Positions 1 to 6,298 of a stretch of 11,876 nt of DNA are shown here, one piece after another. The DNA comes from Bradyrhizobium sp. (GTDB lineage Bacteria > Pseudomonadota > Alphaproteobacteria > Rhizobiales > Xanthobacteraceae): NCBI GenBank assembly GCA_019243075.1, contig JAFAUV010000135.1, forward strand, positions 1-11,876, read 5' to 3'. Under the pieces are notes generated by a model. The model made no database searches. It saw only the letters and a list, made by a program, of their open reading frames with translations, and was not told where the DNA came from. The position numbers were made by a program, and so were the translations under genes. The number at the start of each line of letters is the position of its first letter. Within the stretch, counting starts at the first letter, position 1.

Positions 1-575
1 ACCGCGTGCTCCATGAAGAGATTGGGCGCGATGACCGGGATCTTGCCACCGGCCAATGCCGCATCGTCGAGCACGCCGCGCGCACCGCCCCAATGATCCG
101 TATGGGTGTGGGTGAAGATCACAGCGACCACCGGCCGTTTGCCGCGATGGTTGAAATACAAATCCATGGCGGCACGCGCGCCCTCGATCGAGGTCAGCGT
201 GTCGACCACAATCACGCCGCTGTCGCCTTCGATCAGCGTCATGTTGGCGATGTCAAACCCGCGCACCTGGCAGACGCCCGGCACCACCTCGAACAGGCCA
301 TGATGCATGTTGAGCCGCGCCTGTCGCCAGAGGCTGGGGTTCACGGTCGCCGGCGCTTCGGCGTCGAAGAGGAAGCCGTAGGGTTCGAGGCTCCAGACGG
401 TCCGGCCGGTCTGCGAAGCGATGTTCGCGTGCTCGATGCTGCCGAGAAAGCCGCGCGCGGCGTCGTCGAAATCGGCGGTATCGGAGAACGGCAGCGCCTT
501 CAGCATGGCCTGTTGCTGCGCGATCACGGCGGGGGATGCGTCCTTTTGAGCTTCGGTGCCGGCTGCCTGATCCAT
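1..575 (-). CDS. Alkylsulfatase, metallo-beta-lactamase fold (SdsA1/BDS1-like), N-terminal part only
   Basis: Partial gene: 191 codons are visible and the rest runs off the window start. These enzymes hydrolyse alkyl sulfate esters to an alcohol and sulfate using two zinc ions. The zinc motif THTHTDHWGG is seen at residues 155-164, with candidate ligands His156, His158, Asp160 and His161. It is preceded by the family-typical NMTLIEGDSGVIVVDTLTS stretch (residues 111-129) and by NHRGKRPVVAVIFTH. The ATG at 573-575 is chosen because GGGAGG lies 6 bases upstream. The N-terminus (MDQAAGTEAQKDASPAV) is not a signal peptide, so a cytoplasmic enzyme is likely, unlike secreted SdsA1. It lies 81 bp downstream of the binding-protein gene on the same strand with no clear terminator between, so co-transcription is plausible. 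Family assignment is firm; whether it prefers primary or secondary alkyl sulfates cannot be told, since the C-terminal dimerisation and SCP2-like domains are outside the window. Confidence 0.9.
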   Translation of the reverse strand, partial: MDQAAGTEAQKDASPAVIAQQQAMLKALPFSDTADFDDAARGFLGSIEHANIASQTGRTVWSLEPYGFLFDAEAPATVNPSLWRQARLNMHHGLFEVVPGVCQVRGFDIANMTLIEGDSGVIVVDTLTSIEGARAAMDLYFNHRGKRPVVAVIFTHTHTDHWGGARGVLDDAALAGGKIPVIAPNLFMEHA

Positions 576-656
576 GCTGGTCCTCCCTGCTTCAGGAAAG
601 ACTAGCAGATTCCAGCACGGCCAGAGCCTGCCGCCCGCCCCGGCTGCCATCGGCGC

Positions 657-1664
657 TCAGTTTTTCACCTTGCTCGGATCCATCTTGATCGACGTATCCA
701 GCATCTTGGTCGAAAACGCCGTCTGGACATCGAACGGCTTCTCGATGCCGAGATAGGTCTGCACCAGCTCGTAGTCCTTCTTCATGCGGCCGCCATCGAT
801 CCAGCCGAGCGCCTTGGTGGTGGTGAACTCGTCGGTCATCAGATATTTGATGCGCTCCCACTGCCGCTCCTGGTTCTCCCGGTCGAGGCCGGAGACATTG
901 TCGAGCAGCGCCTTCAGGCAGGGCGCGGCGTCGGCGACGCAGGCGGCATAGGCCTTCTGCGTGATCTTGACGAAATCCTCGACCAGCTTCGGATTCTTCT
1001 CCATGAACGCGCCGTTCACGATCAGCGAATTGCCGTAGGGGTTGAGCCCGATGTCCTTCCAGTTGACATAGCCGAGATCGCTGCCGAACTCGATCACCTT
1101 GAGATCGTGCTCGTTGTAGAAGTCGCTGATGATGTCGGTCGTATGGCTCTTGAGCGCCGCGATTTTCGCGGTCGGCCCGACATTGACGAAATTGACGGAA
1201 TCCGGTGCGATGCCCGCGGCCTTGGCAAAGGCCGGCCACATCACCCGGGAGGCGTCGCCGGGCGGGTTGCCGATCTTGTGCCCGGGAAAATCCTTTGGCC
1301 CGTTCACGCCATAGCTCTTCAGCCAGTAAAAGGTCTGCCCCGTATTGGCGTAGATGCTCATGAGCGCGACGACGTCGGCGCCCTTGCTCCTGGCGACCAG
1401 CATGGTGGCGAGATCGGCGATGCCGAACGGCGAGCCGCCGGAGCCCACGCGGAGCGACGACACGCCGGAGCCCTTGCCGGTCTCGATGGTGAGATCGATG
1501 CCGGCCTTCTCGTACCAGCCCTGCGCCTTGGCAAAATAGAACGGCGAGTGATCGGCGGTCGGGGTCCAGTTCAGGACCAGGTTGACGGCGCCGGCCGCAC
1601 CTGCGGGCACCGCCGTCGGCAATGCCAGCGCCAATGCCAATCCAAACGCCCTGGCATGTCTCAT
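657..1664 (-). CDS. ABC transporter periplasmic substrate-binding protein, NMT1/THI5-like (SsuA/TauA superfamily)
   Basis: 335 residues. It captures a small solute in the periplasm and hands it to an ABC importer; the partners are probably the permease at 2597-3367 and the ATPase at 6295-7074. Residues 1-26 are a Sec signal peptide (MRHARAF, a hydrophobic FGLALALALPTAV core, then small residues). The mature start LVLNWTPTADHSPFYFAKAQ is the hallmark of NMT1/THI5-type binding proteins, a family that includes pyrimidine, riboflavin, nitrate, sulfonate and sulfate-ester binders. The ATG at 1662-1664 is chosen over in-frame starts up to 1706 because GGGAG lies 7-8 bases upstream and because it begins the signal peptide. 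It is transcribed divergently from the tetR-like gene. A TTGACA box for it lies inside the palindrome at 1745-1762, suggesting repression by the neighbouring TetR protein. The ligand is not readable from sequence. Confidence 0.93.
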   Translation of the reverse strand: MRHARAFGLALALALPTAVPAGAAGAVNLVLNWTPTADHSPFYFAKAQGWYEKAGIDLTIETGKGSGVSSLRVGSGGSPFGIADLATMLVARSKGADVVALMSIYANTGQTFYWLKSYGVNGPKDFPGHKIGNPPGDASRVMWPAFAKAAGIAPDSVNFVNVGPTAKIAALKSHTTDIISDFYNEHDLKVIEFGSDLGYVNWKDIGLNPYGNSLIVNGAFMEKNPKLVEDFVKITQKAYAACVADAAPCLKALLDNVSGLDRENQERQWERIKYLMTDEFTTTKALGWIDGGRMKKDYELVQTYLGIEKPFDVQTAFSTKMLDTSIKMDPSKVKN

Positions 1665-1720
1665 GGCAACACTCCCTCGCATACAACCCGGGCTTGTCGA
1701 GCCCACGTCGCGACGCTACC

Positions 1721-1749
1721 AATGCAACAGGGGCGATCCCCAATGTCAA
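1721..1749 (-). promoter_or_regulatory. Candidate promoter of the binding-protein gene
   Basis: On the minus strand a perfect sigma-70-like -35 box, TTGACA, occupies 1749-1744. A weak -10 (TGCATT, 3 of 6) follows after 17 bases. The -35 overlaps the palindrome at 1745-1762, so a bound regulator would block polymerase. The -10 is poor, so the exact promoter is tentative. Confidence 0.45.
1729..1741 (+). promoter_or_regulatory. Shine-Dalgarno of the tetR-like gene inside a small hairpin
   Basis: AGGGG at 1729-1733 is the ribosome site for ATG 1743. GGGG (1730-1733) can pair with CCCC (1738-1741) across a CGAT loop, which would partly hide the site. This is a short four-pair stem, so any effect on translation is only a suggestion. 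Confidence 0.3.
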
Positions 1750-2411
1750 CTATCTGGTTGGAAATGCCTGAAAGACGAGCAAACGGCAGAAAACCGCAAC
1801 GGCGCAATCCGGAAGCGACGCGGCAGAAGCTTTTGGCCGCGGCGCGCCACGAATTTGCCGGCAGCGGGCTGGCCGGCGCACGGGTCGACGAGATCGCGGC
1901 CCGCGCCGGCGTCAACAAGCAGCTCGTCTATCATTATTTCGGGGACAAGGACGCGCTCTACCTCGCCGTCCTCGAATGGGTCTACGAGGAGATCCGCGCG
2001 CAGGAACGCAAGCTCAACCTGGAGGGCCTGCCGCCGGAACACGCCATCAAGAAGCTGATCGAGGGCTCCTTCGACCATCTTGCTGCCCATCCCGATTTCA
2101 TCGTGCTGCTCAATGACGAAAACCGCGGCGGCGCCCGCCACGTCAAGGATTCGCGAAAGCTCGAGGCCATGCACTCGCCGCTGGTCAGCCTGGTCGGCAA
2201 GATCCTGAAACAGGGGGTCCGCGAGGGCGTGTTCCGGCGCGGCGTCAATCCCGTGCATCTCTATATCTCCATCGCGGGCCTTTCCTATTTCTTCTTCTCC
2301 AACACGCCGACGCTGTCGGCGATCTTCGGCACGGATCTCGGCAGTGCCGCCGCCAAACGCGCCCGCCGCAAGCACGTCGTCGACCTGGTGCTGCAGGCGC
2401 TGCGGCCCTAG
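1743..2411 (+). CDS. TetR/AcrR-family transcriptional regulator
   Basis: 222 residues from the first ATG. The N-terminal DNA-binding domain shows the full TetR pattern: NPEATRQKLLAAARHEFAGSG, then ARVDEIAARAGVNKQLVYHYF as the helix-turn-helix, then GDKDALYLAVLEW. The C-terminal ligand/dimer domain includes HPDFIVLLNDEN, seen in YsiA/RutR-like regulators. The start is undecided. ATG 1743 has AGGGG 9 bases upstream, but ATG 1764 (215 residues) would leave the candidate operator at 1745-1762 wholly upstream of the gene; it has only a weak ribosome site. I list the former. In a conventional reading it represses its own region, the divergent binding-protein gene and the permease operon starting 185 bp downstream, through the two palindromes, and is released by the imported compound or a product of it. 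The ligand is unknown. Confidence 0.93.
   Translation: MSTIWLEMPERRANGRKPQRRNPEATRQKLLAAARHEFAGSGLAGARVDEIAARAGVNKQLVYHYFGDKDALYLAVLEWVYEEIRAQERKLNLEGLPPEHAIKKLIEGSFDHLAAHPDFIVLLNDENRGGARHVKDSRKLEAMHSPLVSLVGKILKQGVREGVFRRGVNPVHLYISIAGLSYFFFSNTPTLSAIFGTDLGSAAAKRARRKHVVDLVLQALRP
1745..1762. promoter_or_regulatory. Candidate TetR operator, site 1 (divergent region)
   Basis: GTCAACTATCTGGTTGGA contains the inverted repeat CAAC-N6-GTTG. It matches the reverse complement of the palindrome at 2531-2548 at 14 of 18 positions. It lies between the divergent binding-protein and tetR-like genes and overlaps both the TTGACA -35 of the former and the first codons of the longer tetR reading. The two related sites flank the tetR gene, and no other copy was noticed in the rest of the window by eye. 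Autoregulation plus repression of the divergent gene is inferred. Confidence 0.6.
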
Positions 2412-2452
2412 TGCCCTTTACGGCTCGTCACCGCGAGCAGCAAAATGACGGC

Positions 2453-2515
2453 GCAATCCCGGCGGTCGTGCAGGACGTAGCGCCGGATTGCCTCGCTCCA
2501 TTCGCAATGACGGGG
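2453..2515. repeat. REP-like palindromic intergenic element
   Basis: Between tetR and the permease operon, GCAATCCCGGCG (2453-2464) pairs with CGCCGGATTGC (2481-2491), leaving one bulged C and a 16-base loop. A further GCAATGACGGGG copy follows at 2504-2515. Motifs of the kind GGATTGC...GCAATGACGG are familiar dispersed intergenic palindromes in Bradyrhizobium-like genomes. No T-run follows, so a classical terminator is not supported, though the stem may protect the 3' end of the tetR message. Confidence 0.4.
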
Positions 2516-2530
2516 TTAGCCCATTGCATA

Positions 2531-2548
2531 ATCAACCATATAGTTGAT
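2531..2548. promoter_or_regulatory. Candidate TetR operator, site 2 (permease operon)
   Basis: ATCAACCATATAGTTGAT is a near-perfect palindrome: 16 of 18 positions are self-complementary, with six-base arms ATCAAC/GTTGAT. Its right arm overlaps the candidate -35 box TTGATA of the downstream operon. Together with the related site at 1745-1762 it supports one regulator controlling both flanking units. Confidence 0.65.
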
Positions 2549-2572
2549 AAATACGGCGTCGAGCGCTATATG
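2544..2572 (+). promoter_or_regulatory. Candidate promoter of the permease operon
   Basis: TTGATA (2544-2549, 5 of 6 to consensus) is followed after 17 bases by TATATG (2567-2572, 4 of 6). Transcription would begin near 2579, just upstream of the permease start at 2597. This excludes the longer in-frame starts at 2411 and 2570. The -35 lies in the right arm of the palindrome at 2531-2548. Confidence 0.5.
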
Positions 2573-2596
2573 GGTAAGAACAGTGAGGCGGAGACG

Positions 2597-3367
2597 ATGA
2601 CGGCGGCAGGAGCACGATCGACGCGATCCATCGCGATCATCCTGATCGTGCATCTCGCCGTGATCGTGCTCTGGCAGCTCCTGGTCGACGCCTTCGCCGT
2701 GCCGAAATTTATCCTGCCCTCGCCGCTCGCGGCACTTTCCACGCTCGGCTACGCCAAATATGCCTGGGTCTCGAACCTGCTCGTCACGGCGGGCGAAATC
2801 CTCGGCGGCTTCGTCCTCGGCGCCGCGGTCGGCGTGGCGTTGGCCCTGATCTTCACCTGGTCGCGGCCGGTCGCGCTGATCCTGCTGCCGCTGTTCGTGA
2901 CGCTGAACATGATCCCGAAAGTGGCAATGGGCCCGCTGGTCATCGTCTGGTTCTCCTACGGCATCTTCGCCAACATCCTGATCGCCTTCTCGATCTGCTT
3001 CTTTCCGATCCTGCTCACCACCGCACGCGGGCTCTCCGAGGTCGAACCCGATCTGCTCGACCTCGTCAGGTCGCTGCGCGGCTCGCGCTGGACGCTGTTC
3101 CGCAAGATCCAGCTACCGGGCTCGCTGCCTTACGTGTTCTCGGGCATGAAGGTCGGCGCCATCCTGGCGGTGGCCGGCGCCATCGTCGGCGAGTTCATCG
3201 CCTCCGACCGCGGGCTCGGCTATCTGATGATCCAGGTGCAGTCCGCGCTCGATACGCCTGCCATGGTGATGGCGGTGGTGCTGCTGACGCTGCTCGGCGT
3301 TGCCCTCTACGGCCTGGTGCTCGGCCTCGAACGGCTGTTCGTGGTCCCTGACATCCGGCTGCAATAA
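2597..3367 (+). CDS. ABC transporter inner-membrane permease (SsuC/TauC-like, BPD family)
   Basis: 256 residues, the usual length for nitrate/sulfonate/taurine-type permeases. It forms the membrane channel of the importer whose binding protein is encoded at 657-1664. About six hydrophobic segments are visible, starting with IAIILIVHLAVIVLWQLLV. The family signature VPKFILPSP follows it. The cytoplasmic EAA loop that contacts the ATPase is seen as DLVRSLRGSRWTLFRKIQLP. The ATG at 2597 is chosen because GAGG lies 8 bases upstream and the likely promoter -10 ends at 2572, so the upstream in-frame ATGs at 2411 and 2570 are not good starts. It is first in a five-gene operon; the next gene starts 18 bp after its stop. 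Solute specificity is not readable. Confidence 0.93.
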   Translation: MTAAGARSTRSIAIILIVHLAVIVLWQLLVDAFAVPKFILPSPLAALSTLGYAKYAWVSNLLVTAGEILGGFVLGAAVGVALALIFTWSRPVALILLPLFVTLNMIPKVAMGPLVIVWFSYGIFANILIAFSICFFPILLTTARGLSEVEPDLLDLVRSLRGSRWTLFRKIQLPGSLPYVFSGMKVGAILAVAGAIVGEFIASDRGLGYLMIQVQSALDTPAMVMAVVLLTLLGVALYGLVLGLERLFVVPDIRLQ

Positions 3368-3385
3368 GAAAGTCAGGGACGAAAC

Positions 3386-4423
3386 ATGCTGCTCTCGCGC
3401 GACAATCTGCCGGAAACCATCAAGGACATCGACGCGCTCGACGAGCTTCTGTGCCGGCCAAGCCAGGCGCTGATCGACGATCTCGGGAATGTCGACGGCG
3501 ACATCATGATCCTCGGCGTCGGCGGCAAGATGGGCCCGACGCTGGCGGGGCTTGCCAAGGCCGCCGCGCCCGGCCGCAAGGTGGTCGGCGTGGCGCGTTT
3601 CTCCGAGCGCGGTATCGAGGAATGGCTGCAGGCACGCGGCATCGAGACCATCCACTGCGACCTCTTGGATGAAGCCGCGATCAAATCGCTGCCGCAGGCG
3701 CCGAACGTCATCTTCATGGCCGGCCGCAAGTTCGGCGCCGAGGGCAATCTGCCGCTGACCTGGGCCATGAATTCGCACGTGCCGGCGCTGGCCGCGCAGG
3801 CGTTTGCCTCTTCGCGGATCGTCACATTCTCGACCGGCTGCGTCTATCCCTTCGTGCCGGTCCAGAGCAAGGGCTCGGACGAGAGCACCGCGCCCAATCC
3901 GCCCGGCGAATACGCCCAATCCTGCGTCGGGCGCGAGCGCATGTTCGAGTATTTCTCGCAAAGATTCAAAACGCCGGGCCGGCTGTTCCGCCTGAACTAT
4001 GCCATCGACATGCGCTATGGCGTGCTGCATGACATCGCAACCAGGGTGCTTGCCGGCACCCCGATCGACGTGTCGCTCGGCCATTTCAATTGCATCTGGC
4101 AGGGCGATGCGGCTTCGCAGGCGCTGCGCTGCCTCGCTCATTGCGAGACGCCGACCTCGCCCATCAATGTGAGCGGCCGCGAAATCCTCTCCGTGCGCGA
4201 TCTCGCCGGCGAGTTTGGCCGGCTGCTGGGCAAGCCGCCCGTGATCACCGGCAAGGAGGAGCCGACCGCCTGGCTCACGGACACGTCGCAGGCCGTGAAG
4301 CTGTTCGGCCCGCCGATCGTCGATACCCCGCAACTCGTCCGCTGGACCGCGGATTGGGTGTCGCGCGCAATGCCGAGCCTCAATAAGCCCACCAAATACG
4401 AGGTGCGCGATGGTCGATACTGA
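3386..4423 (+). CDS. NAD-dependent epimerase/dehydratase-family protein (extended SDR fold) with altered YxxxK motif
   Basis: 345 residues. The N-terminal Rossmann nucleotide site is GVGGKMG (residues 44-50), a GxxGxxG motif. Later come VIFMAGRKFG (where SDRs hold the cofactor), FSTGCVYPF (residues 148-156, the active-site Ser/Thr strand) and EYAQSCVGRERMFEYFS. In extended SDRs the last motif is YxxxK; here Tyr176 is present but the lysine position is Cys180. Chemistry may therefore differ from standard epimerases or dehydratases, or the protein may only bind cofactor or ligand. The start ATG has AGGGA 7 bases upstream. It sits in the operon between the permease and GNAT genes and overlaps the latter by 14 bp, so it probably acts on the imported solute or a derivative. 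The substrate is unknown. Confidence 0.88.
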   Translation: MLLSRDNLPETIKDIDALDELLCRPSQALIDDLGNVDGDIMILGVGGKMGPTLAGLAKAAAPGRKVVGVARFSERGIEEWLQARGIETIHCDLLDEAAIKSLPQAPNVIFMAGRKFGAEGNLPLTWAMNSHVPALAAQAFASSRIVTFSTGCVYPFVPVQSKGSDESTAPNPPGEYAQSCVGRERMFEYFSQRFKTPGRLFRLNYAIDMRYGVLHDIATRVLAGTPIDVSLGHFNCIWQGDAASQALRCLAHCETPTSPINVSGREILSVRDLAGEFGRLLGKPPVITGKEEPTAWLTDTSQAVKLFGPPIVDTPQLVRWTADWVSRAMPSLNKPTKYEVRDGRY

Positions 4424-5234
4424 GCACCTCGCCATCGTCCAGCTCGACGCGCGCGATGCGCCCGGCGGGTTGAAGCTGTCGACCGAAGCGCACTGGAACC
4501 AGAACCAGGACGATTGGCACTTCTTCCTGACCAGGGGTACCGTGTTCGGAGTCCGCGACCGCAGGGAAAACCTGCTCGCGACCGCGGCGCTGTTGCCTTA
4601 CACCGAGACAGACGCCTGGATCGGCATGGTGCTGGTCACCGAAGAATATCGGCGTCACGGGCTCGCGACGCGACTGGTCGACACCTGTCTCAACACGGCG
4701 ATCAGGCTCGGCCTCACTACCTGGCTCGATGCGACGCCGGCGGGCGCCAAGGTCTACGGTCCACTCGGATTCACCCCGACCATCCAGTTGCGGCGCTTGC
4801 GGCTCGCCGCCGCGCCGGCATCGGGCGCGGCGCCGCTTCCGGCAGGCAAGCTCGACGAGTTCCTCACCTGCGACATCAGCGCCCTGGGTTTCGATCGCCG
4901 CGCCCTGATCGAAGAGCTTTCCGCGCGTCCTTCCTCGCGACTGGTCTCGAACGGCGACGCCATGGCGCTGGTCCGCGACGGCCGCACGGCGCGCCATATC
5001 GGCCCCCTGTTCGCGGACACCCCGGCGCATGCGATCGCGATGGTGCATGATATCGCGGCAAGCGAAAACGGTCCGGTGCTGATCGACGCCGTGGCGGCGC
5101 AGAGCGCATTCATCGACGGCCTCACGGCGAGCGGCTGGGCCGTCGAGCGCCCGTTCCACCGCATGCGCTTCGGCCGCGCCACGAAACCAGCCGGAGAACT
5201 GCCATTCGCGGTCGCCGGCCCCGAATTTGGATAG
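4410..5234 (+). CDS. GNAT-family N-acetyltransferase with a second C-terminal domain (YitH-like)
   Basis: 274 residues. The N-terminal GNAT domain shows the acetyl-CoA motif A as WIGMVLVTEEYRRHGLATRL (residues 70-89; RRHGLA at 81-86 is the pyrophosphate loop) and motif B as AGAKVYGPLGF (111-121). Residues from about 130 to 258 form a second domain like that of YitH-type GNAT proteins, with RLVSNGDAMALVRDGRTARHIGP and a GxVLIDA-like strand. The start overlaps the end of the preceding gene by 14 bp and has GAGGTG just upstream, so translation is probably coupled. In this operon it may acetylate an amine in the imported compound or one of its products. The acceptor is unknown. The family call is firm, the role only inferred. 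Confidence 0.9.
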   Translation: MVDTEHLAIVQLDARDAPGGLKLSTEAHWNQNQDDWHFFLTRGTVFGVRDRRENLLATAALLPYTETDAWIGMVLVTEEYRRHGLATRLVDTCLNTAIRLGLTTWLDATPAGAKVYGPLGFTPTIQLRRLRLAAAPASGAAPLPAGKLDEFLTCDISALGFDRRALIEELSARPSSRLVSNGDAMALVRDGRTARHIGPLFADTPAHAIAMVHDIAASENGPVLIDAVAAQSAFIDGLTASGWAVERPFHRMRFGRATKPAGELPFAVAGPEFG

Positions 5235-5242
5235 GACAGCCC

Positions 5243-6298
5243 ATGCACCACAGCGAGCTCAATTCCGAGGTGCGGCGCCTGATCGCCGATGGCACCGTGC
5301 TGCCCGCCCATCCGCTCGCGCTCGATGCCGGCCGCAAGCTCGATCGAAACCATCAGCGCGCGCTGACGCGCTATTACATCGATGCCGGCGCCGGCGGACT
5401 TGCCGTCGGCGTTCATACCACGCAATTTGCCATCCGCGACGTCGGCCTCTACCGCCCGGTGCTGGAGCTCGCGGCAGAGGCGGCCGCAACCTGGACCAAG
5501 CGGCCGCTGGCGCTGGTCGCGGGCCTTGCCGGTCCGACGCAGCAGGCCGTCCGCGAGGCGCAGACCGCGCGCAGCATCGGCTACCACCTTGGCCTCCTCA
5601 GTCTGGCCGCGATGAAATCGGCGAGCGAAGACGAGATCGTCGCGCATTGCCACGCCATCGCGCAGCAGATTCCGCTGGTCGGATTCTATCTGCAGCCGGC
5701 GGTCGGCGGGGTGATTCTGAGCGCGAATTTCTGGCGGCGCTTTGCCGAAATCGACAATGTCGTGGCGATCAAGATCGCCCCGTTCAACCGCTACCGCACC
5801 CTCGACGTGCTGCGCGGCGTCGCCGCGGCGAACGCGCTCGACCGCGTCACGCTCTATACCGGCAATGACGACCATATCCTGCTCGATCTCACGCTGCCGT
5901 TCGACCTCCGCGACAAGGGCGTGACCACGCGCACGCATATCCGCGGCGGCCTGCTCGGCCATTGGTCGGTGTGGACGCAAAGCGCGATCAGGCAATTCGA
6001 GGCCTGCAAGGCCGCGCGCGGCAAGCCCAGCGTCCCGGCCGATCTGCTCGCGCTCGACGCCCGCGTCACCGATTGCAACAGCGCGTTCTTCGACGTCGCC
6101 AACCATTTCCACGGCTGCATCGCCGGCTGCCACGAGGTGCTGCGGCGGCAGGGGTTGATGCAAGGCATCTGGTGTCTCGATCCCGGCGAAGGCCTGAGCC
6201 CCGGGCAGCTCGAGGAGATCGACCGCGTCTGCAACGAGCACGCCGACCTCTCCGATGACGATTTCGTCGCGGCCAACCTGCAGAAATGGCTGGCATGA
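5243..6298 (+). CDS. DapA/N-acetylneuraminate-lyase superfamily (class I aldolase) protein
   Basis: 351 residues, longer than the usual ~300 of DapA. The family forms a Schiff base between a lysine and a 2-oxo acid such as pyruvate and makes or breaks a carbon-carbon bond. Lys177 (VVAIKIAPFN) and Tyr149 (VGFYLQPAVGG) are 28 residues apart, the same spacing as Tyr133 and Lys161 in E. coli DapA, so the catalytic pair is intact. The usual GTTGE carboxylate-binding motif is replaced by VHTTQ (residues 57-61), so the substrate probably differs from that of DapA. The ATG at 5243 has AGGA 6 bases upstream, overlapping the stop codon of the GNAT gene. It lies fourth in the operon and overlaps the ATPase gene. 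It is probably a lyase or synthase for the imported compound. It is not expected to be lysine-biosynthetic, given the context and the altered motif. Confidence 0.9.
   Translation: MHHSELNSEVRRLIADGTVLPAHPLALDAGRKLDRNHQRALTRYYIDAGAGGLAVGVHTTQFAIRDVGLYRPVLELAAEAAATWTKRPLALVAGLAGPTQQAVREAQTARSIGYHLGLLSLAAMKSASEDEIVAHCHAIAQQIPLVGFYLQPAVGGVILSANFWRRFAEIDNVVAIKIAPFNRYRTLDVLRGVAAANALDRVTLYTGNDDHILLDLTLPFDLRDKGVTTRTHIRGGLLGHWSVWTQSAIRQFEACKAARGKPSVPADLLALDARVTDCNSAFFDVANHFHGCIAGCHEVLRRQGLMQGIWCLDPGEGLSPGQLEEIDRVCNEHADLSDDDFVAANLQKWLA

Noticed and set aside
1107..1742. Long N-terminal extension of the tetR-like frame
   Set aside because: It runs antisense through the binding-protein gene and has no TetR-family content; the HTH domain begins only after 1743.
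2411..2596. Upstream starts (2411, 2570) of the permease
   Set aside because: They lie in or before the operator/promoter region, and the sequence before 2597 has no permease character; 2597 has GAGG upstream.
3113..4435. 440-codon open frame on the minus strand
   Set aside because: Shadow of the permease and SDR genes. Its sequence is His/Arg/Asp-rich with no domain, while the plus strand carries clear families.
4754..6241. 495-codon open frame on the minus strand
   Set aside because: Antisense to the GNAT and aldolase genes, whose motifs are intact on the plus strand. Long antisense frames are common in GC-rich DNA.
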